The notes below the pieces were generated by a model. It saw nothing but the letters and a program-made list of their open reading frames with translations, made no database searches and was not told the DNA's origin. A DNA stretch of 34,370 bases from Planctomycetota bacterium (lineage in GTDB: Bacteria; Planctomycetota; UBA1135; UBA2386), in assembly GCA_016793305.1 (NCBI GenBank), contig JAEUHU010000438.1:1-34370 (forward strand), written 5' to 3'. Positions 7,306-16,075 of the stretch are shown here, piece after piece. Numbering within the stretch: the first letter of the stretch is position 1; each line of letters begins with the position of its first letter. Made by a program: the position numbers and the translations under genes.

Positions 7306-8032
7306 GACCCTGGTGATCCTGCGGCGCGAGCTGAAGAGCTACTTCCTGAGCCCGATCGCCTACGTGTTCGGCATCCTGCTGCTCGGCGTCCAGCTGTACT
7401 ACTCGACGGAGTACACGCTGGTTCAAGGTGCGCGGGCGACGCTCGACGCCTTCTTCCAGTGGTTGCCGTTGATGCTGATCTTCTTCGTGCCCGGCCTGAC
7501 GATGCGCTCGTGGGCCGAGGAGCGCAAGCTCGGCACGCTCGAGCTGCTGATGACGTTTCCGGTGACGGTGCGGCAGCTGGTGCTGGGCAAGTTCGGTGCG
7601 GCCGTCGTCTACCTCGCCTTCGTGTTCGCGCTGACGATCGGCTTGCCGCTGACGCTGGCGATGCACGGCTCGCTCGACTGGCCACCGGTGCTGGGCAGCT
7701 ACCTCGGTTCCCTGCTGTTCGCCAGCAGCTTCATCGCCGTGGGCATGTTCTGGTCGAGCCTGACGCGGGACCAGATCGTCGCGATGCTGCTCGCCCTGGT
7801 GTCGCTGTTCGTGCTCTACCAGCTCGGCAATCCGCTGAACATCGAGTACGCGAACGAGTGGATGCCGGCCTGGCTCGTCGATCTGGTGAGCGGCATCAGT
7901 CCGCACCGCTACTTCGTCAGCATCGGCCGTGGCGTGCTCGACTCGAGCCACCTGGCCTACTTCGCCTGCTTCTGCGGGTTCTTCCTGCACGCCAACGCGC
8001 TGGTGCTGCACAACCGACGTCAGCGAGGCTGA
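7298..8032 (+). CDS. ABC-2 type permease, GldF-like
   Basis: Integral membrane subunit of the exporter, 244 residues with about six hydrophobic segments. The GTG start at 7298 lies inside the ATPase gene and is preceded by AGGAGG (7286-7291), a strong ribosome binding site that supports translational coupling. The N-terminus (ETLVILRRELKSYFLSPIAYV) and the EERKLGTLELLMTFPV loop after the second membrane segment are typical of ABC-2 permeases of the GldF group. The SPHRYF segment before the last membrane span is also characteristic. Three bases separate it from the GldG-like gene. The substrate is unknown. Confidence 0.9.
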   Translation: MRETLVILRRELKSYFLSPIAYVFGILLLGVQLYYSTEYTLVQGARATLDAFFQWLPLMLIFFVPGLTMRSWAEERKLGTLELLMTFPVTVRQLVLGKFGAAVVYLAFVFALTIGLPLTLAMHGSLDWPPVLGSYLGSLLFASSFIAVGMFWSSLTRDQIVAMLLALVSLFVLYQLGNPLNIEYANEWMPAWLVDLVSGISPHRYFVSIGRGVLDSSHLAYFACFCGFFLHANALVLHNRRQRG

Positions 8033-8035
8033 ACC

Positions 8036-10141
8036 ATGGCATCCGCTCCCGTGCTCGTGCCTGTCTGCCGCCCCGGCGAACGTGGCGCCGCTCCGGCCGT
8101 CGTGCTGCACGTCGTGCTGCTGGTCGTCGTGCTGGCGCAGGTCGTCTACCTGGCGTCGCGACACCGTGTGCGCATCGACCTGACCACCGACCAGCTCTGG
8201 TCCGCCAGCGCGTCGACGCGCGCAGTTCTCGATCGGCTCGACCAGCGGCTCCTGATCGAGGCCTACTTCAGCCCGCAGGAGAAGCTGCCGGTCCTCTACC
8301 GTGAGTCGCGCAAGTGGGCCGAGAGCTTCCTGGACGAACTCGTCCAGCTCGGCCAGGGCAAGGTCGTGCTGCAGCGCTACGACCCGAACGGCGACGACGC
8401 CGTGAAGAAGCGTGCCGAGCGGGTCGGCGTGAAACCGCTGCAGCTGCAGAACTCGACCTCGACCTCGATGTCGATCGACGTGCACTGGCAGGGCCTGCGG
8501 TTGCGACTCGGCGACGGCAAGCAGAAGGTGATCACGCAGTTCCTGCCCGGCAACAGTTTCCAGGCCGAAGCGATGCTGACGCCCGCGTTGAAGGAGCTGG
8601 TGCAGACCGAACGCCGGCGCTTCGGCTACATGGAGTGGCCGGTCACCGCGGTGGGCCAGCAGGTGCCGGGCGGCATCGGCTGGAACGTGCTGCGCACTCT
8701 CGACGGACTCCAGCGGCGCTACGAGTTCCAGAACTTCAAGGACGAGGACGGGGCGCTGCTGCCCGACGACCTCGACACGCTGTTCCTGTTCCGGCCGAAG
8801 GAGCTGACCGATCGCCAGAAGTACGTGATCGACCAGTTCGTGGTCGGGGGCGGCACGCTGGTGGTGTTCGCCGACGCGGCCGAATACGCGCTCGGGCCAC
8901 AGCGCGTGATGACTCGCCTGCCCCTGTCGCTCGACGCCAGTGGCAGCACACAGCCCTTCCTGGCCCAGCTGCTGCACTACGGCATCGACTGGAAGCCGAA
9001 GGTCGTGGCCGACGTGCTCGATCGGGCCATCGCTCCGTCCGAGCAGTTCGAGTACCTGGCGTCGCCTGGGATCAACCAACTCGGCCAGCAGGTGTTGCGG
9101 CAGGCCCCGTATCCGTACTTCTTCCACGCGCTGGCTGTCGACTGGAAGGAATGGGCCGGCGAACTCGCCAAGGACGCCCGCGGCAAGGTCGACGAAGCGC
9201 TCGCGGCCAGCTATCGGCAGCTGTTCGTGCCGGGCATGCCGAGCGACGAGTTCCTGTTCCAGGCGTGCAAGCGGCGTGGGCGCGGCCCCGGCTTCTACTG
9301 GCCGACCTGGGTCGGTCTGCGCGAGAAGTCCGGCGGCCTGCCGGACCTGCCGAACGGCGTCGAGGGGCGCGTGCTGCTGTGGTCGAGTCCGAAGGCCCTC
9401 GTCGAGGATCCGCCGCAGAGCGTGAACCCGTTCGGCAACTCGCGCGACGCGATCCAGCAGAACACCTCGTTCAAGAAGTTCTGGGAGAAGCTGAAGGAGC
9501 GCCTGCTCGCCGAGCCGCGGCTGCAGGTGCCGCTGATGGTCGAAGTCGAGGGACGCTTCGCGTCGGTGTTCGCCGGCCAGCCGCGGCCGCAACGGCCGAG
9601 CGAGATCAAGGAGGCGGAGGCCAGGAAGGCCGCCGGGGACTCGATCACCGACCCGACCAAGCCCCCGGGTTGGACGGAAGGCCAGGACGGCGCCAAGGAG
9701 CCGCCGAAGGAGACGGCGCCGCTCGCGACCGAGCGAGCGATGCGCACCACCGGCGAGAAGCCGGGGCGGATCGTGATGATCGGCGACGCCGACTTCGTGC
9801 GCGACGACATCGTGCGCGGGGACTACGCGCAGTCGGGCGGGCCGTTCTCGGGCCGCCAGGCTCCGCCGTTCTTCGCGCAGCTGCTCGACTGGCTGGCCGA
9901 GGACGCCGACCTGGTGGCGCTGCAGTCGCGCAGTGCGACCGTGCGCACGCTCGACTTCGCCCGCGACCTGGAAGGGAACGGCGCCGATCCGCGGCTCGTC
10001 GAGCAGGCGGTCCGCAACGAAGTGCGCACCCTACGGTGGTTGAACGTGGTCGTCCCCTGTGCGCTGCTCGCAGCGCTCGGGTTCGTGGTGCGACTGGTGC
10101 GTGGGGCGCAGAAGCGGGCCTTCCTGGCCGGACTGCGGTGA
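8036..10141 (+). CDS. GldG-like ABC transporter auxiliary protein
   Basis: A 701-residue protein with one hydrophobic helix near the N-terminus (about 22-42), a large extracytoplasmic region and one helix at the C-terminus (about 671-690, VVVPCALLAALGFVVRLVRG). This is the topology of the GldG / ABC_transp_aux family. Family-like features are the opening segment after the first helix (RIDLTTDQLWSASASTRAVLDRL), the thioredoxin-like part with LIEAYFSP, and a GATase-like core (ALLPDDLDTLFLFRPKELTD, then GGGTLVVFADAAEYAL). A charged Glu/Lys/Pro-rich stretch near residues 520-570 is a probable linker. It sits 3 bases after the permease and 22 bases before the DUF4340 gene. The role, partnering the permease on the outer face of the inner membrane, is inferred from context. 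Confidence 0.85.
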   Translation: MASAPVLVPVCRPGERGAAPAVVLHVVLLVVVLAQVVYLASRHRVRIDLTTDQLWSASASTRAVLDRLDQRLLIEAYFSPQEKLPVLYRESRKWAESFLDELVQLGQGKVVLQRYDPNGDDAVKKRAERVGVKPLQLQNSTSTSMSIDVHWQGLRLRLGDGKQKVITQFLPGNSFQAEAMLTPALKELVQTERRRFGYMEWPVTAVGQQVPGGIGWNVLRTLDGLQRRYEFQNFKDEDGALLPDDLDTLFLFRPKELTDRQKYVIDQFVVGGGTLVVFADAAEYALGPQRVMTRLPLSLDASGSTQPFLAQLLHYGIDWKPKVVADVLDRAIAPSEQFEYLASPGINQLGQQVLRQAPYPYFFHALAVDWKEWAGELAKDARGKVDEALAASYRQLFVPGMPSDEFLFQACKRRGRGPGFYWPTWVGLREKSGGLPDLPNGVEGRVLLWSSPKALVEDPPQSVNPFGNSRDAIQQNTSFKKFWEKLKERLLAEPRLQVPLMVEVEGRFASVFAGQPRPQRPSEIKEAEARKAAGDSITDPTKPPGWTEGQDGAKEPPKETAPLATERAMRTTGEKPGRIVMIGDADFVRDDIVRGDYAQSGGPFSGRQAPPFFAQLLDWLAEDADLVALQSRSATVRTLDFARDLEGNGADPRLVEQAVRNEVRTLRWLNVVVPCALLAALGFVVRLVRGAQKRAFLAGLR

Positions 10142-10163
10142 GGATCGAAGTGGTGGGGAATCG

Positions 10164-11249
10164 ATGAACCTGACCAAGAGCAATGTCGTGCTGGCGGTGC
10201 TCGCCGCCGCCCTCGCCGTGCCCACCTGGCTGCAGCTGCAGCAAGACCGGGCCACCTTCGTCGACGTCGGTCGCGTGCCGCTGCTGTTCGACGGCTTCAC
10301 GGCCGAGAACGTCGGCCGCATCACCTTGCGCGTGCCGAAGGCGGAGCAGCCACCCGCCGAGACGGAAGGCCAGCAGCCGAAGGTCGCCTACGACGAACTG
10401 GTGTTCGTGCGCACCGGCGAGAACTGGACGTTCGGCTCCGGCGACCTGCGTTTCGCCCCGGTGCTGAAGGAGCGCATCGAAGCCGAGGTGCTGCAGCACC
10501 TGCGCACGATCCGCTTCGACCGGCAGACCTTGGTGGTCGAGAGCGCGACGCCGGAACAACTGGTTCGCTACGGCCTGGACGACGCCCAGGCGATGGTCGT
10601 CGAAGCGCGCGACGCCCAGGGACAGAGCATCGTCGCCGACCTGCTGGTCGGACTCGACAGCAGCAAGGGCGAGAAGGGGACCGAGGCCGTGCGCGGGGTG
10701 TTCGTGCGCAAGAGCGACCGCAGCGACGTGATCCTCTACGAGCCAGACCGCCCGATGCTGCGTCTGCTGCAGACCGACGTGTGGCTCGACAAGACGCTGG
10801 CGCGCATCGCGCCGGACAAGGTGCAGCGGTTCTCGATCAAGAACGCCGCCAGCGGCGGCACGTTCACCTTCGGTCGTGTCGACGGCAAGTCCTCGTGGAC
10901 GGTGATCACGCCACCCGTCGAGGTCGGAGCGGTGCGCCAGGCCGAGGTCGACACGCTGTTGCAGCGCCTGGTGTGGATCGCTGCACAGGACTTCCGCCTG
11001 CCGCTGCAGCGCGCGAACCTGCCGCAACTCGGTCTGCAGCCACCGCAGCTCGAGCTCGACCTGCTGGTGCGCGAAGGCAACCGCGACCGGCGGATCCACC
11101 TCGCGGTCGGCAACCGGGTCGAAGGCAAGAACGAGTTCTACCTGACCTGCAACGAGTCGCAGTTCCTGATGACGTGGTCGGCTGGCACGGTGACGCCGTT
11201 CGAGCTCGACGTGAAGAGCCAGCTGTTCGACCCGTTGCCGCCGAAGTAG
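10164..11249 (+). CDS. DUF4340 domain protein
   Basis: 361 residues from the ATG at 10164, with an N-terminal membrane anchor or signal (SNVVLAVLAAALAVPTWLQL). The rest is extracytoplasmic and built of repeated beta-rich units typical of DUF4340: WTFGSGDLRFAP, then LVRYGLDDAQAMVVEARD, later WTVITPPVEVGAVRQAEVDTLL and LPQLGLQPPQLELDLLV. The recurring YGLDxP-like phrase is the family hallmark. DUF4340 genes commonly follow GldG-like genes, as here. An upstream in-frame extension overlaps the GldG gene and is not protein-like. The molecular role is unknown; it may be a periplasmic accessory of the exporter. Confidence 0.82.
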   Translation: MNLTKSNVVLAVLAAALAVPTWLQLQQDRATFVDVGRVPLLFDGFTAENVGRITLRVPKAEQPPAETEGQQPKVAYDELVFVRTGENWTFGSGDLRFAPVLKERIEAEVLQHLRTIRFDRQTLVVESATPEQLVRYGLDDAQAMVVEARDAQGQSIVADLLVGLDSSKGEKGTEAVRGVFVRKSDRSDVILYEPDRPMLRLLQTDVWLDKTLARIAPDKVQRFSIKNAASGGTFTFGRVDGKSSWTVITPPVEVGAVRQAEVDTLLQRLVWIAAQDFRLPLQRANLPQLGLQPPQLELDLLVREGNRDRRIHLAVGNRVEGKNEFYLTCNESQFLMTWSAGTVTPFELDVKSQLFDPLPPK

Positions 11250-11469
11250 CGCTCGCTGCCGGCGAAGCACCGGCCCCTCTGCGCCTCGGATGCCGGTCCG
11301 TGAGGACTTGAGTGCGCCGGCGTGGCCGTCCCGATGCGAGACGCGGCGCAGCCGGCGATGCCAGCGACGCGCTGGTCGTCGAGGACAGGTGCCGCAGCCC
11401 CACGCGGTGGTCCATGCGCTCCTCGGGGCGCGCTTCGACCGATGCAGCAGCATCTCCTCCTTCTGAGTG

Positions 11470-11510
11470 GGCCGGGGCGAGGGTGCGTTGCCCTCGCACC
11501 CGGCCGTTTT
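11470..11510 (+). terminator. Intrinsic terminator after the exporter operon
   Basis: The 5' arm (11470-11483) pairs with the 3' arm (11491-11505) over 14 base pairs with a single bulged A. The loop is seven bases and GTTTTC follows. It lies 221 bases after the DUF4340 stop and only 20 bases before the next proposed start codon. A shorter alternative stem (11481-11487 with 11495-11501) overlaps it, so an attenuator is conceivable. Confidence 0.62.
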
Positions 11511-11530
11511 CTTCCCTGCAGTGGTTGGCC

Positions 11531-12559
11531 ATGATGCACGGCGTGACGGTGTCCGCCGTGGAACCTGGTGAAGCGCCGCAGCTGCTGGCCCTGGCACGGC
11601 GGCTGCGCTGGCTGCTGGTTCGGCGCGCTGCTGTGGATGCAGGCCGGTTCACCGCGCTCGTGCTCGGCGTTCCGGGCCTCGCCCTGGTGTGGATGCTGCC
11701 GCAGTGGTGGTTGCCGCTGGTGGTGGTCGCCGTGCTGCTGGTGGCGATCCGTGCGGCACTCGCCGGAGTCGTGGTCCAGGCGCGCGCCGACCACCAGTTG
11801 CTGACGGGACTCGCTGGGCAGGCCGCCGCGAGCGGTGCGAACCTCGCTCGGTTGGGCGACGAACTCGCGACGTGGCTCGAAGTGCACCGCGCGGCGCGCG
11901 GCGGGGCGATGGTCGATTGGCTCGCGCGCGACGTGGCGCGTCAGCTGCCGGAGCTGCTGCCGGTGGTGGGGACAGCGGCGGCCCGGCCGCTCGGCCGCTG
12001 GCTGTGGCTGCTGCCGGTGCTGTTCCTGCTGCTGCTCGCGTGGCTGCTGTCGGTGTGGCTCTCGCCGCCTTGGCGCGGCGTACTCGGTGGAGGGTTCGGA
12101 CCGCCACCGCCGCCATCGTACGGAGACGTGGGCGACCAACCGGCTCCCGGTGGTGGAACCCAGGGCCAACGGCCCGACGACCCCCAGCGACCGGGCCGCC
12201 CCTCGGCGCAGCCTCCGACGACACCACCGCCCCGCGAGCAGCAAGACCCCGCGCCCGACGCGGTGCCCGAGCCGCCAGCCCCGTTGCTCGACCTGCCGAG
12301 CCAGCAGCAGTTCCTGATCCCTGAGTTCGTCGGCGACGGGCCGACCACGCGCGTGCGCATGCATGCGGCCGAGGTCGAACAGGGCGCGCCGAACGGTGCG
12401 ACCAGTCGTAGCGAAGGCGCGAGCGAGCCACCACCCGTGCCGCCGGCCCAGCGCTTCGAACGCGCGGCCGAACAGGCGCTGCAGAGTCGCCACGTGCCAC
12501 TGGCCGAACAGGCGATGGTGCGTCGCTTCTTCGAAGTCCTGCGGGAGGCCGGCAAGTGA
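11531..12559 (+). CDS. Proline-rich membrane protein of unknown function, upstream of DUF58
   Basis: I do not recognise the family. From the ATG at 11531 (11534 is equally possible) it has 342 residues. A hydrophobic double segment near 40-80 and a third near 155-180 (RWLWLLPVLFLLLLAWLLSVWL) flank a cytoplasmic-looking helical stretch. A long Pro/Gln/Gly-rich disordered region follows, then a short helical tail (RFERAAEQALQSRHVPLAEQAMVRRFFEVL). The stop overlaps the GTG start of the DUF58 gene (GTGA at 12556-12559), so it belongs to that operon. In many genomes a MoxR AAA ATPase occupies this neighbourhood; none is here. The open frame extends 5' to 11312, but the terminator hairpin and the Arg-rich sequence argue against that start. 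Confidence 0.7.
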   Translation: MMHGVTVSAVEPGEAPQLLALARRLRWLLVRRAAVDAGRFTALVLGVPGLALVWMLPQWWLPLVVVAVLLVAIRAALAGVVVQARADHQLLTGLAGQAAASGANLARLGDELATWLEVHRAARGGAMVDWLARDVARQLPELLPVVGTAAARPLGRWLWLLPVLFLLLLAWLLSVWLSPPWRGVLGGGFGPPPPPSYGDVGDQPAPGGGTQGQRPDDPQRPGRPSAQPPTTPPPREQQDPAPDAVPEPPAPLLDLPSQQQFLIPEFVGDGPTTRVRMHAAEVEQGAPNGATSRSEGASEPPPVPPAQRFERAAEQALQSRHVPLAEQAMVRRFFEVLREAGK

Positions 12560-13464
12560 AGGCCGTGGTGCGCCACCGGCCGCCGCCGATGCCGCCGCCG
12601 TTCCCGCCCGAGTTCGTGGCGTTGCTGCCGCGCTTGTGCGGCCAGTCAATGCGGGTGCAAGGGGCCCGGGACCAGGCGCTGCGGGCACGTCGTTCGACGT
12701 TGAGCCAGAGCGGCACCTTCGTCGGCCATCGTCCCTACAGCCGCGGCGACGACCTGCGACGGCTGGACTGGTCGGCGTACGCGCGCAGCGGCGAACTGTT
12801 CACCAAGCAGCTCGAAGAGGAGGAGCGCCGCACCGCTGCGCTCGTGTTCGACGCCTCGGCGAGCCTCACGGTCGGCGCGCCGCCGCGCCGGCTCGCCGCG
12901 TTGCGCCTCGCGGCCGTGGTGGGGGCGTTGTCGCTGGCTCACCTCGACGCGTTGGTCGTCGTGGTCCCTGGGGCAGGCGCCCTCGCCGTCGCATCGTTCT
13001 CCGGCATTGCGTCCCTGCCGTCGCTGCTGCAGCACCTCGAGGCCCTGCCCACGGTCGCTGCGTCGCCGGAGCAGGCGGCCGCGGTGTTGCTGCAGCGCGG
13101 CCTGCCGGGGCGCGTCCACTGGATCGGCGACTTCGCGGTGCCGAACGAGCACGAACGTCCGCTGCACGCGCTGCGCCGGCGCGGGTCGCGAGTGACCGGC
13201 TGGTTGCCGGCCTTGCCCGAGGACAGCACGCCACCGACCGCGGGGTACCTGCGTTGGTGTGATCCCGAGACCGGCCAGGAGCTCGCGGTACCCGTCGACG
13301 CAGCGTTCACGGCGGCGTTGCACCACGAGCTCGATCTGCTGGCGCGACAGCAGGACCAACTGTTCGCTCGGGCCGGCGCCCTGTTGCGGCGCTGGCCGGC
13401 GGCCCGGGCGCTCGAACTGCATCCGGCCGCCTACGCGGACTGCTTGCAGGAGTGCGCACGATGA
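12556..13464 (+). CDS. DUF58 domain protein
   Basis: 302 residues with a GTG start inside the preceding stop codon. The DUF58 signature is clear: YSRGDDLRRLDWSAYARSG (61-79), followed by a VWA-like fold whose first strand carries DASAS (97-101), the start of a metal-ion-dependent adhesion motif. DUF58 proteins usually work with a MoxR ATPase and membrane VWA proteins in envelope or enzyme maturation. Here the partner is the VWA protein directly downstream (ATGA overlap at 13461-13464). The N-terminal 25 residues are Pro-rich. No membrane segment is evident, so it is probably cytoplasmic or peripheral. Confidence 0.85.
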   Translation: MKAVVRHRPPPMPPPFPPEFVALLPRLCGQSMRVQGARDQALRARRSTLSQSGTFVGHRPYSRGDDLRRLDWSAYARSGELFTKQLEEEERRTAALVFDASASLTVGAPPRRLAALRLAAVVGALSLAHLDALVVVVPGAGALAVASFSGIASLPSLLQHLEALPTVAASPEQAAAVLLQRGLPGRVHWIGDFAVPNEHERPLHALRRRGSRVTGWLPALPEDSTPPTAGYLRWCDPETGQELAVPVDAAFTAALHHELDLLARQQDQLFARAGALLRRWPAARALELHPAAYADCLQECAR

Positions 13465-15128
13465 CACTGCTCGCCGCGTGGCAGCTGCTGTGGCTCGTGC
13501 CAGTGGTTCCCCTGCTGTGGTGGTGGTCGTTGCCGCCGCGGCCCTCGCAGGTGCTGTGGACGCCGCATCTGGTCCAGGTCGAACGGGCGCTCGCCGCCCT
13601 GCGTCGCCGCCCGCCGCGGTTGTCGCGCTGGCGCTTCGTGCTGCTGGTGTGCGCAGCCGTGGCGACCGCCCTCGCCGCTGCGCGGCCGCTGTGGCACGGC
13701 ACCGACGGGGCCTCGCGCCTCGTGGTCGTGCTCGACGGCTCGGCCAGCATGGCCGCGCGGGCCGCGGACGGCCGCAGTGCCTGGCACGTGGCGCAGCAGC
13801 GCGTACGAGAGGTGCTCGCCGGGTTGCCCGACGCCGTCGAGGTCACCGTGCTCCGGGCCGGCGGATCGCTGCTGCGCCGCCATGGTGCGGCGGCGCGCGC
13901 GCTGCACGAACTCGGCGCACCGGACGGTTGCCTCGCCGTCGACCTGCCCGCGGTCGCGGCTTCGCTCGCGACCGACGATCGCACCGCGGTCTGGACGCTG
14001 ACCGACGGACAGGGACAGCCCGCGTTGCCGACGCACGGCGCGTTGACCGTCGTGCCGCACGGTGGGGCCAATGCGGCGGTGCTGGCCGTGCGGCTCGTCG
14101 ACGGCTGGCCGTTGCCGCAGCTCGAACTGGAAGTCGACGTCGTCGCGTTCGCCGCGGGCGAAGTCCCCGCCGAGGTGCGGGTCGAGGGTGCCGTCGTGCA
14201 GCCGGCTGCGCAGTCGCTGGCGCTGGCACCTGGGGAACGCCGCACGGTCGCGTTCGCTCTGGCGCGCACGCCCCACGGCGGCGACCTCGAGATCGCCGTC
14301 GTGCTCGCGGGCGATCGCCTGCCCGACGACGACCGCGCCATCGTGCCGCTCGCCCCGCTGCCGGCCCCGCGCATCGCCGTGCTCGCCGCCGCGGACGGGC
14401 TCGGGCCGACCTTCGCGAAGGCCGCCGCGCAGGCGCTCGCGGCCGAGGTCGCGGGGACGGTGGTCGAGGCAGCGGCCGGGGCCGAAGTCGGCCTGTTGCT
14501 GGTCGACGGTGGGCGGGTGCCGCTCGTGCCGGGCGCGGCCCGGGCGCTGACCTTCGGCTCCGAACTGATCGGGGCGGGTGCCGTGGCGGGCAGCCCGGTG
14601 GTGGAGCCCTGGGCGAGCCCCGGCTCCCTCGGCTGGGATCGGCGTTCCGCGCTCGGCCTCGGCCTCGACCTGTCGGAGCTGCGCATCGACCGCGCCTTTC
14701 CGAGCCTGCTGCCGCCGGGGGATGTGTTCTTGTGGTCCGAAGAGGCGCCGCCGGACCAACGCGGCGCCTCCGGACCGGTGCCACTGGCGGTGGTCTGTGG
14801 CGATGGGGCGTGCGCGTCGGTGCACTTCGCCTTCCGGCTGGCCGACAGCAACCTGCCGCTGCTCGCCGCCTTTCCCCAACTGCTGCGGCGGGCCTTCGTG
14901 CGCAGCCACGGCCTCACCGAGCCGTCGCGCTGGCGTGCAGCGCCGCCGCCCGGCGAACAGGACTTGCTCGGTGCCGCTACGGCCGAGGACCGCCCGCTGC
15001 CGAAGTTCGCGACCGGCGACACGGACCTGGTCGGCTACTGCCTGTGGGTGGGCCTGCTGGCCTTGGCGGTCCGGGGCTGGTTGCGAATGACGCCGACAGG
15101 CCCTTGTTTCCAGGGGCCAGCTCCGTAA
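13461..15128 (+). CDS. BatA-like membrane protein with VWA domain
   Basis: 555 residues. The ATG at 13461 overlaps the DUF58 stop and follows an AGGAG about 8 bases upstream, which fixes the start. The N-terminus has two membrane helices (LLAAWQLLWLVPVVPLLWWW and FVLLVCAAVATALAAA) separated by a basic loop, as in BatA/aerotolerance proteins. A VWA domain follows with VVVLDGSASM (MIDAS DxSxS at 92-96). A C-terminal helix (LVGYCLWVGLLALAVRGWLRM) re-anchors the protein. The region between 200 and 500 resembles the glutamine-amidotransferase-like portion of long BatA homologues (RIAVLAAADGLG, DVFLWSEEAP) without visible catalytic residues. An 8-base-pair hairpin with a TTTC loop lies over the last codons (15099-15118), without a following T-run. 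Confidence 0.83.
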   Translation: MTLLAAWQLLWLVPVVPLLWWWSLPPRPSQVLWTPHLVQVERALAALRRRPPRLSRWRFVLLVCAAVATALAAARPLWHGTDGASRLVVVLDGSASMAARAADGRSAWHVAQQRVREVLAGLPDAVEVTVLRAGGSLLRRHGAAARALHELGAPDGCLAVDLPAVAASLATDDRTAVWTLTDGQGQPALPTHGALTVVPHGGANAAVLAVRLVDGWPLPQLELEVDVVAFAAGEVPAEVRVEGAVVQPAAQSLALAPGERRTVAFALARTPHGGDLEIAVVLAGDRLPDDDRAIVPLAPLPAPRIAVLAAADGLGPTFAKAAAQALAAEVAGTVVEAAAGAEVGLLLVDGGRVPLVPGAARALTFGSELIGAGAVAGSPVVEPWASPGSLGWDRRSALGLGLDLSELRIDRAFPSLLPPGDVFLWSEEAPPDQRGASGPVPLAVVCGDGACASVHFAFRLADSNLPLLAAFPQLLRRAFVRSHGLTEPSRWRAAPPPGEQDLLGAATAEDRPLPKFATGDTDLVGYCLWVGLLALAVRGWLRMTPTGPCFQGPAP

Positions 15129-15243
15129 CCTCCTTCGCCCTCGACAGCGAACGTAGTCCCTGCCTCACCACGTCGGTCCGGCAAGGCCCACCTCTTCGCC
15201 CCTACCGCGAGCTCCGCGAGTGCGGCGCCGCGACCTGATTCCC

Positions 15244-16053
15244 ATGACTGGCACGAAGACCATCGGCATCCTCGGCAAGAAGCTCGGGATGACCCAGATC
15301 TACCAGCCCGACGGCTCCTGCGTCCCCGTGACGGTGATCCAAGCGGGTCCCTGCAGGGTCCTGACCGTCAAGGCGGTCACCAACGCCGAGCTGCCGGAAG
15401 GCCAGCGCAGCGCGTCGGTGAACCTCGGCAAGAAGCGCGGCAAGCAGAACCGCCCGCGCAGCGCCGACGGCTACTACGCCGTGCAGCTCGGCTTCGATCC
15501 ACGCCCGGCGCGCACCATCAGCAAGGCCGAGCTCGGCAACTGCAAGAAGGCCGGCCTCGAGCACGGCATGCGCTGTGTCCAGGAGTTCCGGCTCGACAAG
15601 GCGTCGACCCACAAGGCCGGCGACGACGTCACGGTCGCGGTCCTCGACGGCGTGCCGTTCGTCGACGTCACCGGCGTCACCAAGGGCCGCGGCTGGGCCG
15701 GCACGATCAAGCGCTGGAACTTCAGCCGCCAGCCGACCTCGCACGGCAACTCGCTGAACCACCGCACCGGTGGTGGTCTCGGTCGTCAACACTCGATCAG
15801 CAGCGGTGTGCCGAAGGGCAAGCGCATGGCTGGTCACTACGGTGTCGAGAAGGTCACGGTGCAGCGCCTGCAGGTCGTCAAGATCGACGCCGAGCGCAAC
15901 CTCGTGTTCGTGCGCGGGGCGGTGCCGGGCCACACCAACGGCTACCTGACCATCAAGAAGACCATCAAGAACGAGCGCGAGGTCGCGTTCAAGCCGGGTC
16001 TCGTCGTGCGCGCCGCCGCCCAGAAGGCGATGGCCGCGAAGGGCAAGAAGTGA
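15244..16053 (+). CDS. rplC: Large-subunit ribosomal protein uL3
   Basis: Core protein of the 50S subunit next to the peptidyl-transferase centre, 269 residues, longer than E. coli L3 (209). The ATG at 15244 gives the standard opening GILGKKLGMTQIY. The tip-loop region (RTGGGLGRQHS, then GVPKGKRMAGHYG) and the C-terminal VRGAVPGHTNGYL are canonical. Extra length lies in an inserted basic segment near residues 60-75 (GKKRGKQNRPRS) and in a Lys/Ala-rich tail. It normally follows rpsJ and precedes rplD in the S10 operon. Here its neighbours are a VWA protein upstream and a tiny basic protein plus a flavoprotein downstream, so the S10 operon has been split in this genome. No strong Shine-Dalgarno is seen before the ATG. 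Confidence 0.96.
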   Translation: MTGTKTIGILGKKLGMTQIYQPDGSCVPVTVIQAGPCRVLTVKAVTNAELPEGQRSASVNLGKKRGKQNRPRSADGYYAVQLGFDPRPARTISKAELGNCKKAGLEHGMRCVQEFRLDKASTHKAGDDVTVAVLDGVPFVDVTGVTKGRGWAGTIKRWNFSRQPTSHGNSLNHRTGGGLGRQHSISSGVPKGKRMAGHYGVEKVTVQRLQVVKIDAERNLVFVRGAVPGHTNGYLTIKKTIKNEREVAFKPGLVVRAAAQKAMAAKGKK

Positions 16054-16075
16054 GCGGCGCCATTCGCACCCGCTG

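Noticed and set aside
7163..9592. Long minus-strand frame opposite the exporter genes
   Set aside because: Shadow of the permease and GldG-like genes; His/Gln/Arg-rich translation, no ribosome binding site, no recognisable domain.
11250..11470. Minus-strand ATG near 11450 behind an AGAAGGAGGAG sequence
   Set aside because: The ribosome-binding-like sequence is striking, but the following frame is Arg/His-rich and runs on opposite the DUF4340 gene without protein-like character.
15099..15118. Hairpin with TTTC loop at the end of the VWA gene as a terminator
   Set aside because: The stem is good (8 pairs), but it sits inside the last codons and no T-run follows, so I mention it only under that gene.
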